Source of the DNA: Incurvaria masculella
Taxonomy: Eukaryota > Arthropoda > Insecta > Lepidoptera > Incurvariidae
Length of the DNA stretch: 64,000 nt
Assembly: GCA_946894095.1 (NCBI GenBank)
Contig: OX335659.1
Coordinates: forward strand, 7,695,501-7,759,500
Direction: 5' to 3'
The translations under genes and the position numbers were made by a program. The notes below the pieces were generated by a model, which was given only the letters and a program-made list of their open reading frames with translations, searched no databases and was not told the DNA's origin. Of this stretch, positions 16,544 through 27,000 are shown piece by piece; the first letter of the stretch is position 1; the number at the start of each line of letters is the position of its first letter.

Positions 16544-19500
16544 TTATAATTTAATATCATTGTTTCTGATAAATTTGGACAGAATATTAAGTACTGAGGG
16601 TTGATCAAGGGTTAGTAGCGTGTTGATGTTAGTGGGAAGAGCAATTTTAGAGTCAGAGAGTAATTTAAATAACGACGGAGTTTTATTGTTAAGAGAGCAC
16701 GAGAAAAAAATGTGGTCAAGGTTTCCCTCCTGTAGTCCGCATTCACAAAGGGACGAGTCTCTGGCATGGATCTTAGCCAAGAATACAGGAGAACAGCAAT
16801 GCCCAAGTCTCATTCTACATATGATGGAAGTTTCCTTTTTTGGCAGATTTTTGTGTTTTGAAAACCATGGTTTTGTAGGTATTTCGGGCTGTAGAGATGC
16901 GTAATGTCTGCCTTTTGATCTTCTAGATCGAATCCAATCAATAGACCAGCATTCATACATCCTTTTTTTAGGTAAACAGAGTAAGTCTGAGGGTTGTACA
17001 GTAAAATAGGTATGTTCACCGGTCTCTATAGCATTTTTGGCAATAGTGTCCACAAGTTCATTGTTTTTAATACCGACATGACTAGGAATCCATGCCAGTT
17101 CAACCTTTAACTCATCAACATCACAATCTGCAAGAATATGTTTGATGGACAACACAATGTTATGAGGTTTGTTTTTGAATGGGTTTTGATGGAGAGCTTT
17201 AAGGCAACTAAGAGAGTCGGTGAATATAACTGTTTTTTCAAACTGAGATGACCTGACATACGACACTGCACCAAGTATTGCCACGCATTCTCCAGTGAAA
17301 ACCGATGACTCAGGAGGGCACCTCCATGATCTAGAAATGTTAGAGTTTGAATGCACAAAAGCTGCTCCAACACATCCATCTCTAGACAACTTGGATGCAT
17401 CGGTAAAAATCATTTGCCAAAAAGGCCACTTTCGAGAGGATACTTTATTAAATATACTATTTGCATTCAATGAGTCTTTGTCGATGCCTATGGAGAATTC
17501 TATATTAGGTTTAAAAATAATGGATGCAAAAGGAATATTATATGGAGGGATGGGAGACGATCGAACGATTGGTGATTCAATAGTAGTAAATCGGTTATAA
17601 CTCTGTGTTAGAGGAGTGGAAGACTTACGGGACCAGTATTTTTTATTATGTGTGTACTCTTCTAACAGTTGAAGTTTGGGAAAAATGGGATGTGATGAAA
17701 GCTGAGCAGCACGAAATAAGAATCTATCGGCTAGATATTGACGTCTCAAGACTAACGGAGGCTCTACACATTCGACTTGTAGAGCGTTTTTAGGAGAAGA
17801 TTTCATTGCGCCAATTATTAAACGCATGCATTTGGCTTGGATCAATTCCAGTGCGAACAATGCTTTCTTATTACATGGCTCTAGAATATATGAGCAATAG
17901 TCCATGTGACTACGAATCAATGCATTATATAGCAATTTTAGATTGAATGGATGGGCTCCCCACCAAACTCCGGAAAGAGTACGAAGAATGTTAATGTTTT
18001 TTTCACATTTTCCGGTTATATAATTGAGGTGTAATTTTCCGTTCATTTTTGAATCTAGGATCACACCAAGAAATTTGGCGTGGTTCTGAATTGTAATTGG
18101 ATGCTCATCATAATGGATAATGACGTCAGGGATAGATTGTTTGCGTGTGAAAATTACGGCGCTACTTTTTGCTGCTGACAGATCCATACCATGGTCAGAT
18201 AGCCATAGATGAAGGGCTTTTAGGGCTAAGTTTAAGCTCTTAGCTGCCTGCGGTATTGATTTATCAGGAATATATAAGAGAATATCATCCGCATATTGCA
18301 GTATGCGACAATGGGGGGTGATAATTTGTTCTAGATCGTGAGTGTAGAGATTGTATAAAATTGGGCTAAGAACTGATCCTTGGGGAAGTCCTTTCCATAT
18401 AGTTCTGGGCAATGTCTCTATTTCATTAATTCTAAGGGTTATTGATCTAGATGACAGGAGGTTTAATATGAAATGAACAATTTTATAAGGAATATTTAAC
18501 AGGAGAAGTTTATTTCTAAGAATCGGAAGGAGAACATTATCGTAAGCGGCCGAAATATCGAGAAATGCTGCCACTATTGATTCCCCTCTGCTGAAGCCAA
18601 GACGGATATCAGTTGTAAATATACCTAGACTGTCTGCGGTGCTTCTTCCTTTTCTGAAGCCGAATTGGCTTGAAGCAAAAATATTTCGATTTTCCACTAT
18701 CCAAGTAAGACGATTTTTAATTAAATGCTCAGTGACCTTGGCCAAAACAGATGATAGCGCAATTGGGCGATATGAAGTAGCATCATTTGGATCCTTGTTG
18801 GGTTTGAGTATCGGAATAATAATTTGGGACTTCCATGAATCAGGAATAATACCATTATTAAAGAAATGGTTTATCAGGTCAAGAAAATAGAGAAGAGTAT
18901 TTTGACTGGATTTAGATATAAATGAATAAGGGATTCCGTCGACTCCTGGAGCGGAATCTTTAACATAGTTTAAGACTAATTTTAATTCAGCAAGCGTGAA
19001 AGGCGCTTCCATTTCTAAATCAATGTATGTGTGATCTGAGGTAAAGTATGGAATAAATACTTGGGGTGTTTCCTCTAAACCCGGAGCTATAGGGGGGGCT
19101 AGTTTATCTAGAAAGGGTTCGACCCATCTTGTTGGATCGGCTTTAAGGTCATTTTTATGTGATAATGCCGACCTATACCTTTTTATGTTGATCCAAACCT
19201 GCGATGGTTTTGTACTCGGAGAAATAGAAGAGCAAAACTCATTCCAGCCATCTTTTTTTTTTCTTGTGCAATAAACGTTTTGAAAGTGCTTGAGCTCTTT
19301 TGAAATTTAAAAAATTCTCCATCGACATGTCAAAACAATATTTCCTCTCGGAATTATTTCTATTTTTAATAGTTAGGGAACATTCTTTGTCCCACCATGG
19401 AGGGGATGAAGGGGCTTTGGAGTCAGTATTTTTAAGAGGAATAACTTCATCAGCAGATGAAATTAAAGATGCAATAAATTCGTTATAACAAGGTAAGAGT

Positions 19501-20288
19501 GTATCTATGGTTACCGCAGGAAGTAAACAGATTCTCTTTTCAACAGCTGCAGCAAATGCACCCCAGTCTGCATCACCAACCCTATACCTAAGAAGAGGTG
19601 CAGGGTTCTTTTCGAGTATGTTTTTAAGAGGAATAGTAATCTTAATTGGGAAGTGGTCACTGCCAAATGAAAGACTGTCAACCTCCCATGTCAATAAAGA
19701 AGAGATATTTGCAGAGCATAGCGTTAGATCAACTGCGCTATGACGTTGAATTGGGGAAGTCCGGCGGGTAGGGGAGCCATCGTTTAGAAAACAAAGATTT
19801 AGATCATCGGCCAAATCTAGGATTTTGCAACCAAATGAATCGCATTGTGAAGAGCCCCATGCATAATGGTGACAATTAAAGTCTCCAAGAACAATAAAAG
19901 GTAAAGGTAAACTATTAAACAAAGATCTAATATCAGAAATTATATTATTATGAGGATGAGGAATATATATACAGATGAAGGTGATATCATTCGCCCTCAC
20001 AGCCACCGCATTGAAAAGGTTGCTGTGAGTGGGAAGGTTCACCTGGCATGAAGGAATGGACTTTTTGATGAATAAGGCGGCACCGCCCCATCCATCATCT
20101 CTGTCATCACGCAGGCATGAATATCCCGGGACTCTAAAAAAAGAACCCGGTTTTAGCCATGTCTCCGTGATTGCAGATATAATAGGTTGACATTTATTCA
20201 ATAAAAATAAAAAATCAGGTTTTTTGTGGCGGATGCTGCGAGGGTTCCACTGCAGCACTGTTGCTGTTGTGGCCATTTCGGTTAGCAA
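16544..20288 (-). pseudogene. LINE ORF2 (endonuclease, RT, RNase H) with one frameshift
   Basis: The frame from 20288 encodes the APE endonuclease: QWNPRSIR, ITETWLK, VLGDFNCHHYAW and FGSDHFPI. It stops at 19239. The other frame is open without a stop from about 19250 through 16544. It contains RT (SAPGVDGIPY, SYRPIALSSVLAKV, SQFGFRKGRST, LDISAAYDNV, LPQGSVLSPILYN, QYADDILLY) and RNase H (FTDASKL, TGECVAI, TDSLSCL, SHVGIKNNELVD), then a Cys-rich tail. The break falls in the A-run complementary to T bases 19252-19262 (Lys-Lys-Lys), where one base gained or lost would explain it, so sequencing error is possible. ORF2 overlaps ORF1 by 74 bases. Confidence 0.88.
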
Positions 20289-21804
20289 AAAGCTGATTTA
20301 AAGTAACAAGTTTGTTTGCGACGTTGGACGGTAAGTTTTGCGGAGTTAAAACAGAAATAAGAGATTCAATGAGGGTCTCTAAAAAGCTGACACTGGAATC
20401 TATTGTGGGTACAATATTTCCAGGTTGAAGAGCGGATCCGTTGGGAGAAGAAGGTATGCAGAAACTATTTAGGATGGCTTGATGGGCTTGCCTGTCAAAA
20501 CCAGGAGATAATGGGGCATGAGATTTTGGTTTTAAAAAAACAGTTTTTCTATAAGATGTTTGAGTTGGCAGGGATGGTTTAGGGGATCTAGCTACATCGG
20601 CAAAGGATTTTCCAACGCGGGGAAGCATTTTTGAAGCCTCAACATAGGATATGGAGTCTTCAGCCATGCGTCCCTTAATCCTACGCTGCCTCTCTTGTTC
20701 TGGACAATGTTTGCTGGTGGCAACATGATTACCTGTGCACCATATGCAAATGGCATCTTGAGGACTGCGCGAGCAAGCGTTATCTGAATGATCATCACCG
20801 CATCTGGGGCATCGAACTTTAGAACGACACAACAGTTTAGTGTGACCAAACCTTAAACAATTATGGCACTGAATAGTGGGGAATTGATATTGTTCAATGG
20901 GTAGGGAGGTGTATACGCAAAAAATTCGAGGAGGAAGGGATTGACCATCAAAGGTCAAGACTACAGTCTGGGATGGTTTCCATACTGGTTTGCCGTCTAC
21001 ATTCGTTTTAAAATTAAGGCGTCTTATTTTAATAATTGGTCCGTAACCATCAGGCACCTTTGCATGTTCCAGAATTTCCTCTGGAGACCACTCGACTGGG
21101 ATTTCCCTGACGATTCCAATTCTCGTGACATTATACGATGGAATCATAGCTTTATAGTTGGCAGCTTGAAGCTGATCGTTAATCATAAAGGAGTTTGCAG
21201 CATCCGCCGATGTAATTTCAAACGAAACTCGGTTGCGGCCAACACTTTTCACACCGTCCCGTTTAATGTTTTTAATGCATGTTTTCATTAAAAAAAGACC
21301 AAATTTCACTGGATGTAGTGAAGTTCCCGACACAGGCGTCGGTTCAATACGAGATACATGCACAATGAAAGGGGATTTATCTAAGTCCGTGTAATTTTGA
21401 CGACCCACTGGTACAGTGAGCGATGAATTTTGAGTTGGAGTTTGAGGCTTTAACAGTGAATCATTTTGAGAAACCGTTTTGGTTTGTGTGTTAATTTTGT
21501 GACGTGGTGTGTCATTATCTGAAAAAGTTGAAGACGTATCAGAAAGTTCGCCGATATTCTTCTTTTGTTTTTTTGGTCTTATGGTTTTTGGTTTTCGCTG
21601 GCCTAAAGGAATCGATTGATCCATGTCGATCGAAAGTATCTCCTCGAAAGCGCTAGGAGATGGAGGCAGACAAATTTGCGGCAAGGGAAGAGAGCGCCTA
21701 TCGGCATCATGTGCAGCTCTGGTGGCTACAACCTCCAACAAATCCGTGGACACATACTCCCCTCCGCCAGGGTCGGGTGGCCGCATATTGCGGCTAAACT
21801 CCAT
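20215..21804 (-). CDS. LINE ORF1, gag-like nucleic-acid-binding protein
   Basis: 529 codons starting MEFSRNMRPPDPGGG (ATG at 21804). The frame is also open to 21963, but that part falls in the 5' UTR and past the target-site duplication, so the internal ATG is preferred. The middle has a region typical of insect LINE ORF1 before three zinc knuckles near residues 335-375: CHNCLRFGHTKLLC, CPRCGDDHSDNAC and CIWCTGNHVATSKHC. The protein would coat the LINE RNA. No stop or frameshift is seen. Confidence 0.85.
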   Translation of the reverse strand: MEFSRNMRPPDPGGGEYVSTDLLEVVATRAAHDADRRSLPLPQICLPPSPSAFEEILSIDMDQSIPLGQRKPKTIRPKKQKKNIGELSDTSSTFSDNDTPRHKINTQTKTVSQNDSLLKPQTPTQNSSLTVPVGRQNYTDLDKSPFIVHVSRIEPTPVSGTSLHPVKFGLFLMKTCIKNIKRDGVKSVGRNRVSFEITSADAANSFMINDQLQAANYKAMIPSYNVTRIGIVREIPVEWSPEEILEHAKVPDGYGPIIKIRRLNFKTNVDGKPVWKPSQTVVLTFDGQSLPPRIFCVYTSLPIEQYQFPTIQCHNCLRFGHTKLLCRSKVRCPRCGDDHSDNACSRSPQDAICIWCTGNHVATSKHCPEQERQRRIKGRMAEDSISYVEASKMLPRVGKSFADVARSPKPSLPTQTSYRKTVFLKPKSHAPLSPGFDRQAHQAILNSFCIPSSPNGSALQPGNIVPTIDSSVSFLETLIESLISVLTPQNLPSNVANKLVTLNQLFANRNGHNSNSAAVEPSQHPPQKT

Positions 21805-21939
21805 CGAATACACTAACCCTCGATCACCAGAAGAAATTAAACACAAAACACACACGAAAAGGAAGAATTTGCGAGCATATAAAATGTCACCAAAATTGAA
21901 ATTTTGTTCACTCCTATCTACAGCGAATGACAGCAGCGA

Positions 21940-21952
21940 ATCATATGCACTT
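21940..21952. repeat. Target-site duplication, 5' side of I-clade LINE
   Basis: Exact repeat of ATCATATGCACTT from 16191-16203. It marks the 5' end of the minus-strand element at 21939. Confidence 0.85.
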
Positions 21953-22639
21953 GAAATAACCAAGGCCGTTCACCGTTTGTCAGTCTAGTTAGACAATCCT
22001 AGGCTTGAAATAACTACTCTCGAGACTTACAAGGCATTTTTGAGGTACCTAGTTAGGTAAGGCTCTGACACATATGTCTGCTCAAATTCGTTCCGATTTG
22101 ATATCGTGCGATTGTTGCTATGAGCAGTGATATCAATTCTGAACACAAAGTATTCACTGTATTCGCTTTTTCTGCGATATTTGCAATGTACGCATTTCGG
22201 AACGCAGGGTGCGATTGAAAAATTGAATACAAAGAATTTGAAAAAATCCTGCGCTCCTTGATAAAACCACAGAATAGTTTAATGAATTATGCTTTCTACG
22301 TTGAAATAAAATGTTTACTGTGGATTTACAGATTTTTCAGCGGACAAGTCGGTTCTATTTAATTTCGCAATGTTATCTTTTTCAAAATTAATCTATCAAG
22401 AAACTTTGAAATTGGGACACCAGCTTCAGGTTAGTGCTATGCGTTAACGAAAAAATAAACCTAACCTATAACTTCTGTCCGAAATTGTGGCGGACCTTAT
22501 TGCATACATTTAGCCATGCTCCCTTAGCTCCGCGTAGCACTGCGTCGTACTCCCCGCGCTCGCCTATGCCATTTGTTCGGAAGCCGTGAGTTAGAGGGCC
22601 GTATAATGAAAAGAGCTGCAACTCGCCGTACGCCCATTG
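21953..22639. other. Unassigned intergenic stretch
   Basis: No gene, exon or repeat copy could be recognised here. It is moderately AT-rich, with a GC-richer patch at 22500-22570. Confidence 0.4.
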
Positions 22640-22760
22640 CCACCACCTCCAGCTACAAAAATCTTAAAGTTACTTTTCGGTTACAGCATACAAATATGCC
22701 ATGTAACCGAAAGTTACTTATCGGATTTCAGGCAACAGGCGGTGGTGAAAACAGGGGGTA
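22640..22760 (+). repeat. MITE family 4 (about 120 bp)
   Basis: Inverted ends CACCACCTCCAGCTAC and GGCGGTGGTGAAAAC, with the internal pair AAAGTTACTTTTCGGTTA / TAACCGAAAGTTACTT. A second copy is at 48761-48890. Confidence 0.65.
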
Positions 22761-22984
22761 GTCTACCAACCACTGCTCTAAACGGCCACATTAACTAAAC
22801 GAGAGCGGTCTCGCCAAAACATTTTCCGAGACAGGATGAGACCTAAAGCTGCCCTCTACATTCTCGCCTTGCGCAGTAGTAATTCGACTCTTGGACGCTG
22901 CAGCACCACAGAGAAAACAAAATTCGTATGAAGAATTTCTTTTTGCTTTCATTTTATTCGGTTTGGATTTTTCAAAAAAACAAA

Positions 22985-23110
22985 AATGGTCAGACACAGA
23001 TATTTGATATTAGATATTAAACATCCATTCAATTGGAACAGTGGTTTTCAAATGAGTAGTAAACTACGTTTCTATGAGCTTACGGGCCATTCTAAAGGAA
23101 TTGATATTTT
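22985..23110 (+). repeat. MITE family 5, partial copy
   Basis: The phrase GAACAGTGGTTTTCAAATGA then AGTAAACTACGTTT and CTTACGGGCC matches the end of the fuller element at 49696-49987. Confidence 0.55.
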
Positions 23111-23591
23111 TATTCTTTCACTCATTGCTTTCCACGAATCTTTAATTTTATTTCGGTCTGTACCGTTGGGGTTCGATATTTACGGATAATCCAATACATT
23201 AGTACTAGTCTTCGTATTGGATTATCTTGATTCCAATTGGTCGTCATATTTTCAAACAATATCGCATGCTCTAGCTGCGGTTGCCGGTGGCTGACTGAGC
23301 GCAGCGAGAATGTGGAGGGAAGCTCTCGCGTAAACACAAAACTGCACAAGAACCCTTGGAGGGACCATACACGACACAAATCTAATACTACATCCATACT
23401 CTCGTAGTCATCTAATCTCATATAGTTTCGCCGAGAATGTGGAGTGTGCTTAAAAGTTTTGGGGGACCCTCTGATATCCAATAGCAGCAAAGATCAAAAT
23501 GGTGGCCATTTTTAAACTTCGACAAGAGATTAATATGTACTTACAACCATCCTCCGATATCGTTTTTAAAATAATTGGATCCAGAGTGGTC

Positions 23592-23928
23592 AGTCTGAGT
23601 TTTCACCTAAATTGGCGTTTACGGCAAACCGATCGACTGGCGTTTTCTCCAAACTCCATACAAGTTTTTACTAGATATTCTGTGGTTTTACTTCTTCAAG
23701 CTGTCAAAGTCAAACGCGGACTTCCGATTTGTATGAAAACGCAGAGTGGACGTAAACGGCAACGTCGACGTATTTACGGCAACGTTGAGTAAGCTGTCAA
23801 ATCAAGCTCGGACTCGCAAATGTTAGTTCGCTTAACGCCCGCTGCGCGCGGTCTTCAATTTCTCCATACATTTGAAAACGCCAGTCGATCGGTTTGCCGT
23901 AACGCCAATTTAGGTGACAACTTAGACT
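23592..23928. repeat. MITE family 1 with terminal inverted repeats of about 49 bp
   Basis: The left end AGTCTGAGTTTTCACCTAAA through ACCGATCGACTGG is the near-perfect complement of the right end (CCAGTCGATCGG..TTTAGGTGACAACTTAGACT). Relatives are at 31315-31596 and 45467-45785. It lies 75 bp before the TRNT1 start codon, so it may overlap the promoter or 5' UTR. Confidence 0.75.
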
Positions 23929-24002
23929 ACCGGCTCAGTAATTAAATAGTTAAAAATGGCGGCCACTTTATTCAACCCTAATACAATAAACCAACTATAT
24001 AC

Positions 24003-27000
24003 TTGCAAATTTTGCCCATTCGCTTTTTCCATATTCAGTTGTTACGGAACCCTAGTTATTTATTATTATTGTTTCAGAGACACTTTTCAACATTAAGTGG
24101 AAAACGAATCAGGTCTAAAATGGATGTAAACTTAAAGTGTCGTGAGAACCCTGTGGTTTTGAAGCTGGATTCTCCTGAGTTCCACCAAATATTCACAGCC
24201 GATGTGATGGCTCTTAAGTCAATTTTCGATAAATACAAATATGAAATCCGTATTGCTGGTGGTGCTGTAAGGTAAGTTGTATTTCATGATAGGTATATTC
24301 TTCAGGTGCTTGATAGGTCAATGATTACATTTACCTATTAAAAAAAAAAAAAAACCTATTACACGCGGAGGAAAGTTTGACATGGATATAAAAGAAGAGA
24401 GTGACTGCTAGGAGAGTGAATTGGTTATGAAAAGCTGGGTTATTACAACATGCGGAAAATACATAAAGAAATTTACAGGACAATGAGAAATTCAGTCACC
24501 TAATTTTCATTAAATTTTTAATTTTATTTATTTTAATTTTTTTGTGTATTCAAACTACACTAAGCTACGCGAAAAAGTGATAGATCCGTGGATTATATCA
24601 ACCAGTAAAGAAGAATCCACAAAGAAACCGTGCGAGGAATATAATAAAGCCGTTTATTTTTATGAGCACAGATGGTATCATTACATTGTGGTAATTTTTA
24701 AAGTGTTAGTGTAAAGCAAAAAGAAAAAAGCTGTGAATAGGTATTTCCTCTTAATCTTAAAACTTAAGTCCTAAATATTAGTAGAGTCTACATTATTTTT
24801 TAAATTACTGTGCTCCCCACTGCAGGGTGAAGGCCTCCCCCATTTCTTCCCATTGTTTTCTCTCTTTTGCCTTTCTTGTCCATATTCTGCCAGCAATTTT
24901 AACTATGTCGTCGTCCCATCTCTTCTTCTGTCGTCCTACGCTCCTTTTTCCATATCGTGGGTACCATTCTGTGGTCCTTTTTGTCCATCTTTCATCTTTA
25001 GTCCTAATTAGGTGTCCGGCCCATTTCCACTTAAGCTTTTTTGAGTGAACAATAATATCTTTTATTTTTGTCTTTTCTCTTACCAGTGTATTCCTTATTT
25101 TGTCACGCCTTGTTATGCCTAGGAGACTACGTTCAATGGATCTTTGACACACCCTTAATTGAGTGAGTTTGGTTGATGGATCAAGTCTGACATCCGTACG
25201 TGAGTATTGGTAACAAACTTGAGTCGACAATTTTACTTTTAACACCTATTGGTAGGTTGCCTTTCATCACGTCTTTTAGGCTCCAGTACCTATTCCAAGT
25301 AAGTTTAATACGTCTATCGATTTCTTTGGACATTCGGTCTTGAAAAGATATTGTCTGGCCTAGGTACACATATTCTTTTACGTACTGGATCTGCACACCA
25401 TCTAATAATATCTGTGTTTCTGTGCCGTTTGTCATTACTTTGGTCTTCTCTCTGTTGATTTCCAAGCCAGTTTCGATGCTTCCGTTTTTTAGCTGTTGTA
25501 GCATTATTTCAAGTTCTTCTTTAGACTCGGAAAAGATGACTATATCGTCAGCAAGTCTTAGATGAGTGAGTTTTGTACCGTCTATATTTAAGCCGAGTTT
25601 GCTCCAGTCTAGTTTTTGAAAAATGTATTCGAGAACAGCTGTGAATATGTTTGCTGATAGCGGGTCGCCTTGCCGAACTCCTCTTTGTGTTCTAAACTCT
25701 GGGCCACGTTGTTCAAGTTTAACTGCTGCTGTGCTGTTTTGGTAAATATTTTTTAGTATGTTTATATACGTTTTTTCAATTCCTTAAGTTCCAAGAGCTT
25801 CCCATATACTGGTATGTTCAATTGAATCAAATGCTTTTCGGTAATCTATGAAACATATATAAAGCGTTTTGTTATGTTCATTATATTTCTCTATTAGCTG
25901 ATTGACGGTATGTAGGTGGTCAGTAGTCGAGTATCCGGTGCGAAATCCTGCTTGTTCTACTGGCTGTCTTTCATCGAGTGTTTTTTTCATACGGTTAAGT
26001 ATTATTTTTGCAAACACTTTATATATATTTGACATAATGCTAATAGGTCTGTAGTTTTCAATATCCTTTTTGTCTCCTTTTTTATGTATTATTGTTATCT
26101 CTGATTTAGTCCATTGTCTAGGTATTTCTTGTGTTTCTATTATTGCATTAAATATAGTTTGTAGTGGCCTTAGGATTTCTTCTATTGACATTTGTAGAGT
26201 TTCGTTCGTTATTTTGTCTTCTCCGGGAGTTTTGTCTTTTTTTAGTGATTTAACTGCATTTGTTATTTCTTGAGTCAGTATTAGGGGGATCTTATTTTTG
26301 CATCTGGGCGTGTTTCTATTTAGATAAGTACTGGGCATCATCGATTTGTATAGATCGCAATAATAGTTGGTAGCAATTTTCATTATACCTTCTCTGCTGG
26401 TCTCTAAGAATCCGTTTTTATTTTTTAGGCTTAGTATCCATGTTTTTGGAGCATTTAGTTGCTTGTATGCTTTTTTTGTACCGCCTGTTTGGTTGATTAC
26501 TTCATTTATTAAATTATTTTTATGTGTTTTCTTATCCTTTTTCATTTCAGTTCTGATTTTGGTATACAATTCTGAGAGATCTTCCTTTTCTTGTTTGGTT
26601 TTATCCTCGATTTTCTTCAGCTTCGTTCTTTGTTCGATCACATTCCTAGTGTAAGGGGATATAATCTTGTTATGTCTATTTTTTATAGATATATTTTTTG
26701 TTTTGTTCGCTGTAGAAAATTCCTGTAGTGTTTTTATCAATGTTTTTTCGAACTTGTCGTACATAGTTTGAATATCCTCATTTTTGTGTGCAGTGAAACT
26801 TTGGAAGTTATTTTGAAGAACGGTTCTTATTTTTTCATATTGCACGGTAGTTAAGTTTTTGGGTACAGCGTTGTAGTGTTTTCGTGTTTTCTTAGCCTTT
26901 GTGTCTGTAAGTGTGCATCTGACCATTCTATGGTCCGTATTAAATTCTCGAGAACTTATGACTTCCGTTGTTTTTACTTTTTTTATATAATTTGTTAGTA

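Larger units (their letters stand above)
16204..21939 (-). mobile_element. Full-length I-clade non-LTR retrotransposon
   Basis: About 5.7 kb bounded by 13-bp target-site duplications, with an A-tail (T-run 16202-16217 on the + strand), a 3' UTR, two overlapping ORFs and a 5' UTR of about 135 bp. Order on the minus strand: 5' UTR, gag-like ORF1, then ORF2 with endonuclease, RT and RNase H. ORF1 is intact and ORF2 has one apparent frameshift in an A-run. Intact ends and one lesion suggest a recent insertion. The jockey copy ends just beyond its 3' side. Confidence 0.92.
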
